Part shown: piece after piece, positions 15,822 through 25,685 of the stretch
Numbering within the stretch: the first letter of the stretch is position 1
How the letters are laid out: every line of letters begins with the position of its first letter
From: Algibacter sp.
Lineage (GTDB): Bacteria; Bacteroidota; Bacteroidia; Flavobacteriales; Flavobacteriaceae
Assembly: GCF_029245835.1 (NCBI RefSeq)
Contig: NZ_JAQWOO010000006.1
Location: 1-38,046, forward strand
DNA length: 38,046 nucleotides
Reading direction: 5' to 3'
Program-made: the position numbers and the translations under genes
Notes under the pieces: model-generated
The model's input: only the letters and a program-made list of their open reading frames with translations
Told to the model about the DNA's origin: nothing
Databases searched by the model: none

Positions 15822-18800
15822 TTATTTGGTTCCTAAGTAAACAGGTCCTGTTATTGGATCTAATCCACTATTTCTTAAATTAATGATATAATAATATGTT
15901 CCGTTTGGTAATCTTCCATTATTACCGAAAGATGATTTAGTTGATGATCCATCCCATTTTCCAAATGCACCAAAAGCATTTCCTTCTCTTTCACTACCTA
16001 AAGTATATTCATTAGATTCATATACGAGGGCTCCCCAACGGTTAAATATTTTTACTTCAGCAACAAAACCACATAATGTTATACCCTCAATATCGAAGGT
16101 TTTATTAAAATCATCGCCGTTTGGAGTAATTGCTGTTGAAATACTAATATCCTTTTCTCCACAAGGCAATACTTTACAACTAGCATCAACAATCATAACA
16201 ACATCTGTAATATTGATACAACCCGTTTGAAATCCAGTATATCTTAATACATATTGAATACCATCAGTATTAGGATTAAATGATTCTGAATAAGCAGCCT
16301 CTAAATTAGTAGGATCAAAAATACTACCATTTACAGTTGCTATTGGATTACCTTCAACAATTTCCCAGATACCTCCGTAAACATCATCGGCTAAGAAATT
16401 ATCTAAATTTACAACACCATTATCAAAGCATATATCTTCAGCAACAACTTCATTCAATATTTCATCAAGCGCTACATTTAATGTTTGCGAATAAACTGCT
16501 TCATTATTACATGCATCTCTAACAGTCCATGTTCTTATAATTTGATAATCTGCAATTACACTTTCATCAAATGTATTTGTTTCATTAAAATCAATAATAA
16601 CATTAGAAGAACAATTATCAGTAAACTCTACTTCAGGAGCTTCAGGTATAAAAGCACAACTTACATCAAGAGTAGCTTCAAAAGAAGAGGTTGGTGTTGG
16701 TGCTGTTGTATCCTGCACAGTAATTGTTTGAATATGTGTTGTTGTTAATCCACACTCATCTGTAGCTATCCAAGTTCTAACGATTTCATAATTTGAAGGA
16801 CAATTTCCTTCAATTCTTGAATCACTTACACTTACCGTAGCATCACCACAGTTATCTGTTGCAGTTAATGTTAAAGCATCAGGAATACTGTCACATTCAA
16901 CAGTTGTATCTCTTGGTAAAGATTCTACAAATGCTGGTGGTGTTGTATCTTGAACAATTATAATTTGAGTGTGTGTTGTTGTTAATCCACACTCATCTGT
17001 AGCAACCCAAGTACGAGCTAAAGTATAGCTATTGGGACAGTTTCCATCGGTTCTTGCATCACTAACCGAAACAGTAGCTGATCCACAAACATCTGTCGCC
17101 GTTAATATTTCAGGAACAGGAATTGCATCACATTGCGCAACTATTCTTGTAATAGGAAGTGTTTCAACAAATACTGGAGGCGTAGTATCTTGTACAGTAA
17201 TTGTTTGAACATGCGTAGTTGTTAATCCACACTCGTCTGTAGCTGTATAAGAACGTTTTATTTCGTAGCTGTTTGGACAATTTCCATCAACTCTTTCATC
17301 ATTTACAGTTACTCCAGCAGTACCACAATTATCTGATGCTGTTAAGACTTCTTCCTCCGGAATATTATCACACTCAACAACTGTATTAGCAGGAAGCGTT
17401 GTTTGATCAAATTCTGGAGCAGTAGTGTCTGAAAGTTCTATAAGTTGATTTTCATCAATTGAATTACCACAATTATCAGTAGCTGTCCAAGTTCTTGTTA
17501 TTGTATAAGTACCAGGACAATCGCCATCGATTCTAACATCGTTGAATGTAATAACAGGATCTGAATCACAATTATCAGTTGCAGTTGCCATCCCAAAATT
17601 AATAGGACTTAAGTCATCACTACATTCTGCAGTTATATTTGCAGGTAATGACAATACTGGAGGTGTAGTATCTTTAACAGAATATGTATACACAAAAACA
17701 GATGCGTTACCAGCACAATCCGTATAGGTGAATGTATAAATTTTATCCCCTTCACATATAGGGTCTGTATTTTCTGTTATCACTGGTGTGATATCATTAC
17801 CACATACATCGGTTACTACAGGTGCATTAGGTTGTGTGGCATCAGCAATACACTCAATAGTAGAACCCGCATTAGTAGGTACTACAGGGGCGGTTGTAAC
17901 ATCAATAGTGTAAGTATACACAAAAACAGATGCGTTACCAGCACAATCCGTATAGGTGAATGTATAAATTTTATCCCCTTCACATATAGGATCTGTATTT
18001 TCTGTTATCACTGGTGTGATATCATTACCACATACATCGGTTACTACAGGTGCAGTAGGTTGTGTGGCATCAGCAATACACTCAACAGTAGAACCCGCAT
18101 TAGTAGGTACTACAGGGGCGGTTGTAACATCAATAGTGTAAGTATACACAAAAACAGATGCGTTACCAGCACAATCCGTATAGGTGAATGTGTAAATTTT
18201 ATCGCCTTCACATATAGGGTCTGTATTTTCTGTTATCACTGGTGTGATATCATTACCACATACATCGGTTACTACAGGTGCATTAGGTTGTGTGGCATCA
18301 GCAATACACTCAACAGTAGAACCCGCATTAGTAGGTACTACAGGGGCGGTTGTAACATCAATAGTATAAGTATATTCCCAAACTCCAGCATTACCAGCAC
18401 AATCTGTATAGGTGAATGTGTAAATTTTATCGCCTTCACATATAGGATCTGTATTTTCAGTCATAACTGGAATAACATCATCTCCATTAGCATCAACAAC
18501 AACAGGAGGTATTGGAGCAGTAGCATCAGCAATACACTCTACGGTAGTGCCATCGCTAGCAGGAACTGTAAAAGGAGCTAATTCAATAGTATAAGTATAA
18601 GCCCAATCGGCAGAGTTACCCGCACAATCAATATAAGTAAATGTATAAACAATAGACCCTTGACAAACAGGAGTTGCAGATACAGTTGGGGCAGAAGGTG
18701 TTATCGCATTACCACAGTTATCTGTAACTGTAGGAGGTGTTGGCGCTATAGCATCAGCTAAATTATCAACAGTCTCTACACCATTACTTGGTAATATAAA

Positions 18801-21800
18801 AGGTGTTAAGTCAATAGTGTAAGTATACACATAAACAGATGCGTTACCAGCACAATCCGTATAGGTGAATGTATAAATTTTATCCCCTTCACATATAGGA
18901 TCTGTATTTTCTGTTATCACTGGTGTGATATCGTTACCACATACATCGGTTACTACAGGTGCAGTAGGTTGTGTGGCATCAGCAATACAGTCTACTGTAC
19001 TAGCTCCATCAGTTGCAGCAATAGTGAAAGTGGGTGTATCAATAGTATAAACGTAAGCCCACGTATCAGAGTTATTAGCACAATCCGTATACGTGTATGT
19101 ATAGGTTCTAGTACCTTCACAAGTTAATGGATTGGGATTTTCGGTAATTACAGCTGCAGAAGGAGTTAAAGTGTTTCCACACACATCCGTTACAGCTGGT
19201 AATGTAAATGTTTCTGTAGCATCAGCAATACAATCTACTGTACTAGCTCCATCAGTTGCAGCAATAGTGAAAGCAGGCGTATCAATAGTATAAACGTAAG
19301 CCCACGTATCAGAGTTATTAGCACAATCCGTATACGTATAAGTATAGGTTCTAGTACCTTCACAAGTTAATGGATTGGGATTTTCGGTAATTACAGCTGC
19401 AGAAGGAGTTAAAGTGCTTCCACACACATTTGTTATAGTTGGTAAAACAATAGCTAAACCATCTGCATCAGCAATACAATCTACTGTACTAGCTCCATCA
19501 GCTGCAGCAATAGTGAAATCAGGTGTATCAATAGTATAAATAAAATCCCAAGTATCAGAGTTACCAGCGCAATCCGTATAAGTGTATGTATAGGTTCTAG
19601 TACCTTCGCAAGTTAAAGGATCAGGATTAAAAGTTATAATAGGGGCTGAAGGTGTTAAAGTATTATTACACGAATCTATTACGGTAGGAAAAATAACGCC
19701 TGAGCTGGTAGCGTCATTTCTACAATCTACTGTACTCGTACCATCAGTTGCAGCAATAGTGAAAGCAGGCGTAACAATTGTATAAACGTAAGCCCACGTA
19801 TCAGAATTATTAGCACAATCTGTATACGTATAAGTATAGGTTCTAGTACCTTCACAAGTTAATGGATTGGGATTTTCGGTAATTACAGCTGCAGAAGGTG
19901 TTAAAGTGTTCCCACACGCATCTGTTACAGTTGGTAATGTAAATGTTTCAGTAGCATCAGCAATACAATCTACTGTACTAGCTCCATCTGATGGTAATGA
20001 AATTGATGTTGTATTAATAACCGTAATGGTTTGAACAAAATCACTAATTGTTACTCCACAAGCATCAGTAAAATTCCAAGTGTTTGTATATGTTCCAGAG
20101 CTTGGACATCCTGCATCAGGAATAAAAGATCCAGAGTTTTTTATAGGAGTAAATGTACATTTATTCGCAGCTGGTTCTAATGCTTGAGCACTAATTAAAC
20201 CTGCGCTATCATTACATTGAATAGTTCTATCCAATATTCCTATTGTAGTTTGCCAATCTACAGTTGGTTGATTAACATTAATAACTAAAGGGTCTTCAAC
20301 TCCAGAAACACTACAAGGATCTTCGGTAGCAGAACTAAGTGTTGATTGTTGTTGAGTATTTATTACCCCATTATAAGTCCCTTCAAATTGTACTTCAAAT
20401 TGAAGATCACAATTCGTTTCTAAAAAGTAACAAGTATCTCTAATCTGTAAATCAAAATTTACATTAAATGAAGTACTTCCTGCTATTACTAAACTATCAT
20501 CTACAAAAAACTCTATAAGGTTTGTCGTTTCATTATATTGATATGTCACACCAGTAACTGTAGGGTGTGGTAATGGTGTTGCAGTAGGAGGTAATGTAGA
20601 TATTAATTGTGGAGGTAAAGTTTCAAAAATCCTTAAGTTTTTAGCATCATCATTACCTTTATTTGCAACATTAAAAGAAGAATTTATTATATCACCAGGA
20701 CTAGGTGTGCCAGGAGATGTTACTATCACATTGATAGGCCCAAGATCTGGTTCCCAAACTTCAACTGATAAACCAAGCAAATATAATCCGTAAACCTCAA
20801 GATCTGAGGTAAGATTAAATGTTGCAGTGTTTTGACCATTTCCAATGACAGAGTTACTAGGATTTGATAATTCAAAAACGGCTGCATCAAAACCTAAAGT
20901 ATTTGTACTAGCAGGGTTTCTGGTTGTGAAATCCGCATTATTTATAGTTATTCTACTATTAAAAAAGTTATCTTCTTCTCTAATCGGAGTTGTTGGATTG
21001 GTAGATAAATCAATAAAAGTACCAGAAGTGTCTTCAATTTGAAGCGCATCGCCTCCTAATGATTGATCACCTTCAAGAGCACCGATTAGAACTTTTGCAT
21101 TTACATCACCAGAAGGTACTGTCTCAAAACCACTAAATACAATATCTCCTGAATCTGCAGCATCAACGTGGGCATAGCCATTAAATATAGAAATATTTTT
21201 TAAAGGCAAATCAGGGCTTTCATAGACAAAAACAATCTGCCAGCCACCAGACACACCAATTGGAGTACCAGAATGATCACTTAAGGAACCTATTTTTCCT
21301 TCTACATTAGCAACTTGATACGTTTGATAAGGATCTGCTAAATTATTTACTTCAGTAGTTATATCCTTTACACAAATATATGGCTCATTACTAAAGTGAG
21401 TATCTCTACCTCTATAAATAATTTCACTTCCAGTTGCTGTATAGGTTGTATAATCAGTTTCTCCTGGTAACATAAGCAGAACATCATTATAGTTCCAACT
21501 TGGTTGGTTATCAGATGCAAAATCAGGCCCTGGCTCTCTATCTGCAGCAGCCCAATACAAAAATACCTTTTTTAAGGTCAAGCAACCTGCACTAGGAGCT
21601 GGGTTATTAAAAGTTGCGCTACTAGAGTTAAAAGTATTAGCTCCTATACCTGTATTACCATCAATATCTACATAAACAAGATTATTATTAGAGGTATTAT
21701 GATTATCAGTTCCACCTGTATAACTATCTGTGGCTGTTCTAGAAATAGTATTATTAGCTATAATAGTAAAATCACCATTTACAGCTTCACTAAACCTTGA

Positions 21801-21911
21801 TGTAAAATCTACTGGTGAAGCAGTTGTTTGAGCTTGTGTAAAAGCAGATACTAAAAGTATAGCTACAAGTAGTACTTTGTAGAATATTATGGATTTTGTA
21901 AAAATTTTCAT
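15822..21911 (-). CDS. Giant repeat adhesin with T9SS type B sorting domain (module 1)
   Basis: 2029 residues. Signal peptide to about 28; N-terminal domain about 30-390, rich in aromatic and Asp residues (FLYWAAADREPGP, GGWQIVFVYESPDLPLKNIS), as in other gliding-type adhesins; a DUF11-like segment about 390-530; then tandem beta-sandwich repeats to about 1780. These come in two sets: four units of 81-82 residues (640-970) and units of 76 residues (about 985-1425), each with several Cys that could form disulfides. Next come HYR-like units (QDTTPPVF...) and a CHU_C/type B sorting domain from about 1915 (TPNGDDFNKTF, KIFNRWGALVYES, LPNGTYYYIINL). The product should be exported by the T9SS and held on the surface. 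SprF- and PorE-like genes follow directly. Confidence 0.93.
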   Translation of the reverse strand: MKIFTKSIIFYKVLLVAILLVSAFTQAQTTASPVDFTSRFSEAVNGDFTIIANNTISRTATDSYTGGTDNHNTSNNNLVYVDIDGNTGIGANTFNSSSATFNNPAPSAGCLTLKKVFLYWAAADREPGPDFASDNQPSWNYNDVLLMLPGETDYTTYTATGSEIIYRGRDTHFSNEPYICVKDITTEVNNLADPYQTYQVANVEGKIGSLSDHSGTPIGVSGGWQIVFVYESPDLPLKNISIFNGYAHVDAADSGDIVFSGFETVPSGDVNAKVLIGALEGDQSLGGDALQIEDTSGTFIDLSTNPTTPIREEDNFFNSRITINNADFTTRNPASTNTLGFDAAVFELSNPSNSVIGNGQNTATFNLTSDLEVYGLYLLGLSVEVWEPDLGPINVIVTSPGTPSPGDIINSSFNVANKGNDDAKNLRIFETLPPQLISTLPPTATPLPHPTVTGVTYQYNETTNLIEFFVDDSLVIAGSTSFNVNFDLQIRDTCYFLETNCDLQFEVQFEGTYNGVINTQQQSTLSSATEDPCSVSGVEDPLVINVNQPTVDWQTTIGILDRTIQCNDSAGLISAQALEPAANKCTFTPIKNSGSFIPDAGCPSSGTYTNTWNFTDACGVTISDFVQTITVINTTSISLPSDGASTVDCIADATETFTLPTVTDACGNTLTPSAAVITENPNPLTCEGTRTYTYTYTDCANNSDTWAYVYTIVTPAFTIAATDGTSTVDCRNDATSSGVIFPTVIDSCNNTLTPSAPIITFNPDPLTCEGTRTYTYTYTDCAGNSDTWDFIYTIDTPDFTIAAADGASTVDCIADADGLAIVLPTITNVCGSTLTPSAAVITENPNPLTCEGTRTYTYTYTDCANNSDTWAYVYTIDTPAFTIAATDGASTVDCIADATETFTLPAVTDVCGNTLTPSAAVITENPNPLTCEGTRTYTYTYTDCANNSDTWAYVYTIDTPTFTIAATDGASTVDCIADATQPTAPVVTDVCGNDITPVITENTDPICEGDKIYTFTYTDCAGNASVYVYTYTIDLTPFILPSNGVETVDNLADAIAPTPPTVTDNCGNAITPSAPTVSATPVCQGSIVYTFTYIDCAGNSADWAYTYTIELAPFTVPASDGTTVECIADATAPIPPVVVDANGDDVIPVMTENTDPICEGDKIYTFTYTDCAGNAGVWEYTYTIDVTTAPVVPTNAGSTVECIADATQPNAPVVTDVCGNDITPVITENTDPICEGDKIYTFTYTDCAGNASVFVYTYTIDVTTAPVVPTNAGSTVECIADATQPTAPVVTDVCGNDITPVITENTDPICEGDKIYTFTYTDCAGNASVFVYTYTIDVTTAPVVPTNAGSTIECIADATQPNAPVVTDVCGNDITPVITENTDPICEGDKIYTFTYTDCAGNASVFVYTYSVKDTTPPVLSLPANITAECSDDLSPINFGMATATDNCDSDPVITFNDVRIDGDCPGTYTITRTWTATDNCGNSIDENQLIELSDTTAPEFDQTTLPANTVVECDNIPEEEVLTASDNCGTAGVTVNDERVDGNCPNSYEIKRSYTATDECGLTTTHVQTITVQDTTPPVFVETLPITRIVAQCDAIPVPEILTATDVCGSATVSVSDARTDGNCPNSYTLARTWVATDECGLTTTHTQIIIVQDTTPPAFVESLPRDTTVECDSIPDALTLTATDNCGDATVSVSDSRIEGNCPSNYEIVRTWIATDECGLTTTHIQTITVQDTTAPTPTSSFEATLDVSCAFIPEAPEVEFTDNCSSNVIIDFNETNTFDESVIADYQIIRTWTVRDACNNEAVYSQTLNVALDEILNEVVAEDICFDNGVVNLDNFLADDVYGGIWEIVEGNPIATVNGSIFDPTNLEAAYSESFNPNTDGIQYVLRYTGFQTGCINITDVVMIVDASCKVLPCGEKDISISTAITPNGDDFNKTFDIEGITLCGFVAEVKIFNRWGALVYESNEYTLGSEREGNAFGAFGKWDGSSTKSSFGNNGRLPNGTYYYIINLRNSGLDPITGPVYLGTK
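17640..18960 (-). repeat. 228-bp tandem DNA repeats inside the adhesin
   Basis: The motif GATGCGTTACCAGCACAATC recurs at 17701, 17929 and 18157, exactly 228 bp apart, and again at 18838 after more diverged units. The three consecutive copies are near-identical over their length, including silent positions, which points to recent duplication or gene conversion. Confidence 0.9.
18991..19990 (-). repeat. 243-246-bp tandem DNA repeats inside the adhesin
   Basis: The motif TCTACTGTAC recurs at 18991, 19234, 19480, 19726 and 19969, spacing 243-246 bp. Units encode 81-82 residues ending ENPNPLTCEGTRTYTYTYTD. They are a separate expansion from the 228-bp set. Confidence 0.88.
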
Positions 21912-21953
21912 AAGCCTATTGCAATTAACTAATTAATATTTAGTAAATTTTAT

Positions 21954-22439
21954 TTATTGTCCTTTTATAAATGGGTCAGGAATGTGTTCGTTTATTTTAA
22001 CAATTTTTTTATCATCACTATTCGGTAACTGAGCTATGACTTTGCAAATATTCATAGAACCTAATCTAGCATTAGGATGAGATATTATCTTAGCTTTAAA
22101 TTTGATTGATCTTTCACTGCTAAGGGTAACAGAGTTTAAAGTCTTATTCAAATCGTCACTTAATAGTTCAACAATAAGATTTTGATTGTTTTTTTTATCG
22201 CCACCATTTGTTTCTTCAACAATTGTTGAGAGGTTAATGGTTAATTCTTTGGTTGAAATATTTTTTAAGGATAAAATATGATAACGTGGTTTTTTTAAAT
22301 CCGATTCAAAGCTATATTCGATGACTTCAAGTTGGAATAAGTCATTTTTACTATTATTATTTTGCTGAGCATTGGTGAGTAATAAAAAACAGCATGACAG
22401 GAGAAAAGTAAAAAATATATGAGTCGATTTATTTTTCAT
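21954..22439 (-). CDS. Small secreted protein ahead of the adhesin, function unknown
   Basis: 161 residues with a signal peptide (MKNKSTHIFFTFLLSCCFLLLTNA, then QQNNNSKND). The mature part is predicted beta-rich (LFQLEVIEYSFES, RYHILSLKNISTKELTINLS, SERSIKFKAKIISH) and may be an Ig/Fn3-like single domain. It carries no sorting domain, so it should stay in the periplasm unless it leaves bound to something else. It is the first gene of module 1, 42 bases upstream of the giant adhesin and behind a recognisable promoter. A chaperone or accessory role is only a guess from position. Confidence 0.75.
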   Translation of the reverse strand: MKNKSTHIFFTFLLSCCFLLLTNAQQNNNSKNDLFQLEVIEYSFESDLKKPRYHILSLKNISTKELTINLSTIVEETNGGDKKNNQNLIVELLSDDLNKTLNSVTLSSERSIKFKAKIISHPNARLGSMNICKVIAQLPNSDDKKIVKINEHIPDPFIKGQ

Positions 22440-22673
22440 GATTTATATAATGTTATATATTAATTTTATTTAATAAAAACCAGAAAATCCCTGGCTACAA
22501 TTAGTAACGAATGCTAACGTTTAATAAAAAATAATAAAAAATTGAGGGAAAAAATTGAGAGGGAAGAGCATTATAGTCTAATAATGCCATATTTACTTTT
22601 GAAATTAGATTCGGGGTCATAATTTTAAATTTATTGTAGGTAATACAAAAAAACATATATGTTATTAGTTGGT

Positions 22674-22681
22674 CAAATATA
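22674..22681 (-). promoter_or_regulatory. Module 1 promoter -7 box
   Basis: On the minus strand TATATTTG is an exact TAnnTTTG box. There is no TTTG-type -33 motif, but a TCGA box (22703-22706) lies at that distance, which would suit activator-dependent transcription. Confidence 0.5.
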
Positions 22682-22700
22682 CATGGTAAATCACATATAT

Positions 22701-22756
22701 ACTCGATAAAAAGCTAAAATAATCATTTAATCGTAATAATATGCGTTTTGTCGAAT
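22701..22756 (-). promoter_or_regulatory. TCGA-box array upstream of module 1
   Basis: Cores TCGA at 22703, TCGT at 22731 and TCGA at 22751 (28 and 20 bases apart). The minus strand of the first box reads CTTTTTATCGAG, identical to twelve bases at 29333-29344. The array ends 21 bases before the -7 box of module 1. Confidence 0.5.
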
Positions 22757-22816
22757 ATTTTATTTTCAATATATTCGTAAACACTTAGTTATAAATGTTT
22801 TAAATAATTTAAACTA

Positions 22817-24727
22817 TTATTTTACTATATAAAAATATGACCTACGATTAATTTGGTGTTCCTCAGGGGTACATTTAACACCATTAGTACATTTATTTAA
22901 TAATTGACTTTCACCAAAACCAATAGAACTTTCTATGCGCTCAGCATTAATACCTCTCGATATTATATAATCTCGAGTAGATTTTGCTCTTCTATTTGAT
23001 AGTTTGAGGTTGTAACTATCTTTACCACGGCTATCAGTATGAGATTCAATTTTTATTACCATGTCGGGCTTCAGTCTTAATATATCCACTACATTTTCAA
23101 GTTCATATTCTGCATCAGTTCTAATATTCCATTTATCATAATCGAAGAAAATAGGATTTATTAAAATTTGATTTCCTATTATAAGGGATTGTAAATAAAT
23201 ATTATGGTCATTAACCTTTTCTTTTTCCAGATTTGTTAATATGTCTTTATGATATTTTTTATAATCCGGCTTCTCAGCTAAAACCGTATATTGTTGATTA
23301 CAATTAACTTCAAAATAATATTCCCCGTTTTCATTAGATTTTACTTGATTAATAACTTTTCCAGCTTTATTGATTAGCTTTATTGAAACATCTGCAAGAA
23401 CTAAGTTAGATATACTGTCCATTGCTATTCCAGTTATCATTTGAGAACATTCAAATGCATTAAAACTATAAATATCGTCATTACCCTTTCCTCCTGGCCT
23501 GTTTGAAGAGAAGTACCCTGTTAGATTTTCTTTGTCTGACATTCCAAAAAAAGCAAAATCATCATATCCACTATTAAATGGTGCTCCTAAATTCTCTGGT
23601 TCAGCGATGGAATCTTTAATAAAATCTGATTTAAAAATATCTAATAATCCAAGGTTTAAACGACCATCTGAAGAAAAGTAAAGTATACTATCTTTACTTA
23701 TAAATGGAAACATTTCACGTCCCTCGGTATTTACCTTTGATCCTAGATTTTTTGGTGTACTAAACTTATTATTTTCAAGTATATCTACTTCATAAATATC
23801 TGTTTGGCCAATACCACCTTTTCTATCTGATACAAAAAACAATTTTTTATTATCAGGACTTAAAGCAGGATGACCTGTTGAGTATACTTCATCATTAATT
23901 GATAATTCTTTAATATTTTCCCAATTACCATCTATAAGAGTTGCTTTATATATTTTTAAATGTGTTGTCCCTTTTTTGTCAAAATTTAATTTGTTTTTTC
24001 TTGTTACATTATCTCTAGTAAAATACATGGTTTTACCGTCGTTAGAAATAGCAACAGTTGCTTCGTGGTAATCTGAATTAATTTCTGAAGCACTAATCAA
24101 ATTTGAAATACCAAATTCCAACTTTGAATCTTTTTCTTCAAAGGAAACTTGAAATAAATCTAAAAAAGGTTCTTTATTCCAACCATATTTTTTGGTTTTG
24201 TCAAGTCCTCTAGATGAGGCAAAATATAATCTATTATCATATATAAATGAACCAAAATCTGAGAATTCAGAGTTAATAGGTAAGTTTTCTATGCTAATAG
24301 ATAATGATTCATTAACAGCATTTAAATCTTTATATTCTGATAAATTATCAGAATCATAATCTCTAACTCTACTGTCGTTATTTTGATTTTCTATAAATTT
24401 TTTCGTCCATACATCTGCTTCAGTATAATTACCAATACTTTTTAAAGATTGAATATATCTATATAAATGTTCTGTATCAATGTCAAATTTATTTACAGCT
24501 TTACTATACCAATAAGCAGCTTTTTCAGAATTAGAATTGTTATAATAACAATCACCCAAACGTGTTAAAACGTGCTCGCTTTCATCACCATCGTCAAATG
24601 CCTTTTTATATAATTCAGTAGCTTTAACATAGCCATAATTACTAAAAAATTTATCTGCTAACTTTTTTTGTGCAGATACAGTTCCAATAGTAAAAACTAA
24701 TAGTATTATTAAAAAATTTGTTTTCAT
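22817..24727 (-). CDS. PorE-like OmpA-family protein (module 2)
   Basis: 636 residues from ATG at 24727; a longer frame starting at 24784 would overlap sprF-like coding and lacks a signal peptide at its start, whereas the chosen start gives MKTNFLIILLVFTIGTVSAQ. Order: TPR-like helices about 20-125 (LTRLGDCYYNNSNSEKAAYW); PD40 propeller about 145-420 (KLFFVSDRKGGIGQTDIYEV, SSNRPGGKGNDDIYSF); CRD about 425-500; OmpA domain about 530-636 (ESHTDSRGKDSYNLKLSNRR). It starts 10 bases after the SprF-like stop. It is the counterpart of the two module 1 copies and is more diverged in the propeller. Confidence 0.92.
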   Translation of the reverse strand: MKTNFLIILLVFTIGTVSAQKKLADKFFSNYGYVKATELYKKAFDDGDESEHVLTRLGDCYYNNSNSEKAAYWYSKAVNKFDIDTEHLYRYIQSLKSIGNYTEADVWTKKFIENQNNDSRVRDYDSDNLSEYKDLNAVNESLSISIENLPINSEFSDFGSFIYDNRLYFASSRGLDKTKKYGWNKEPFLDLFQVSFEEKDSKLEFGISNLISASEINSDYHEATVAISNDGKTMYFTRDNVTRKNKLNFDKKGTTHLKIYKATLIDGNWENIKELSINDEVYSTGHPALSPDNKKLFFVSDRKGGIGQTDIYEVDILENNKFSTPKNLGSKVNTEGREMFPFISKDSILYFSSDGRLNLGLLDIFKSDFIKDSIAEPENLGAPFNSGYDDFAFFGMSDKENLTGYFSSNRPGGKGNDDIYSFNAFECSQMITGIAMDSISNLVLADVSIKLINKAGKVINQVKSNENGEYYFEVNCNQQYTVLAEKPDYKKYHKDILTNLEKEKVNDHNIYLQSLIIGNQILINPIFFDYDKWNIRTDAEYELENVVDILRLKPDMVIKIESHTDSRGKDSYNLKLSNRRAKSTRDYIISRGINAERIESSIGFGESQLLNKCTNGVKCTPEEHQINRRSYFYIVK

Positions 24728-24737
24728 ATTATTTTTT

Positions 24738-25673
24738 TTAAAAGAACCTAGGTGATTTAATTCGTTTACTTTTAAATAACTCATACATCAATAATATTTC
24801 ATGTGTACCACTAGTATAGGCTCTTATCTCTGATATTGGATACTCATAGGCATAACCGATACGAACTTGTTTAGATACTTGAAAATCTGCAATACCACCC
24901 AAAGCAGCGGCAGATTCATTTATCCTGTAAGATGCTCCAAGCCAAAAGGTCTCATTAAATAAAAAATTTGCTGTAATATCGAAAGATAAAGGGGCCCCAT
25001 TTGTTGCTTTAAGTAACATGGCAGGTTTAAATTTGGTAGTTGCACTTAAATCAAAAACATACCCTCCTGTAAAATAGTAACTAACGCGTTCTAGTGCAAC
25101 ATAATCAACTGAACCTGTTCTTCCTTTATTATAATCGGTATTAAGAATTCTAGGGGCAGAGAGCCCAATATACCAGCGATTGGAATGTAAAAAGGCACCA
25201 ATTCCTAAATTAGGACTCCACCTGTTTGAGACGTCATCAAAAAATGGATCATTTATAACGGTTGGATCGTCTAAAAGCGATTGGTCTATATTATATTGAG
25301 TAAAACCTGCTTTCAAACCAAAAGCTAATTTCGCTTCTTTTCCTATTGGAAGTGTATATGAGAAATCACCGTAAAAATATGTGAAATTTTCATATCCTAA
25401 TTCATCATTAATAAATGAGAAGCCTATTCCAACTCTATCATTTCTTAACGGGCTGTGTACGGAAATTGTTTGTGTTGTTGGTCCGCCTTCCAAACCAAGC
25501 CATTGGCTTCTATGTAAACCCACAACACTTAATGTTTCTCTACTTCCAGCATAAGCAGGATTTATAGAAATGGTATTATACATATACTGAGTAAATTGCG
25601 GTAGTTGTTGTGCAACTCCCATCCAGCAATTTGCTAGTATAAAAATAAATAAGTTAAATTTTAATGACTTCAT
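24738..25673 (-). CDS. PorP/SprF-family T9SS outer-membrane protein (module 2)
   Basis: 311 residues with signal peptide (MKSLKFNLFIFILANCWMG, then VAQQLPQF). The mature start carries QFTQYMYNTISINPAYAG, identical to the module 1 protein, and the end EILLMYELFKSKRIKSPRFF is closely similar. The middle differs more, especially around residues 130-180 (DQSLLDDPTVINDPFF), as expected if the barrel adapts to its own cargo. It begins 12 bases after the module 2 adhesin. Confidence 0.94.
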   Translation of the reverse strand: MKSLKFNLFIFILANCWMGVAQQLPQFTQYMYNTISINPAYAGSRETLSVVGLHRSQWLGLEGGPTTQTISVHSPLRNDRVGIGFSFINDELGYENFTYFYGDFSYTLPIGKEAKLAFGLKAGFTQYNIDQSLLDDPTVINDPFFDDVSNRWSPNLGIGAFLHSNRWYIGLSAPRILNTDYNKGRTGSVDYVALERVSYYFTGGYVFDLSATTKFKPAMLLKATNGAPLSFDITANFLFNETFWLGASYRINESAAALGGIADFQVSKQVRIGYAYEYPISEIRAYTSGTHEILLMYELFKSKRIKSPRFF

Positions 25674-25685
25674 AGTCTTTTAGAT

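Larger units (their letters stand above)
22440..22816. other. Intergenic region between adhesin modules
   Basis: 377 bases separating the PorE-like gene of module 2 from the small secreted protein of module 1. It holds a minus-strand promoter (22674-22681) and a TCGA-box array (22703-22754). The 200-base leader between promoter and start codon is A/T-rich with no frame. I see no strong terminator after the module 2 PorE-like gene. Confidence 0.5.

Noticed and set aside
17832-18581. Long plus-strand open frame of 249 codons
   Set aside because: It is antisense to the 228-bp repeats of the giant adhesin; its own repeats mirror those of the adhesin and its composition (many Cys, Ser, Ile) is not protein-like.
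24728-24784. Upstream start for the module 2 PorE-like gene
   Set aside because: It would overlap the end of the SprF-like gene and bury the signal peptide; ATG at 24727 gives a normal signal peptide and a 10-base gap.
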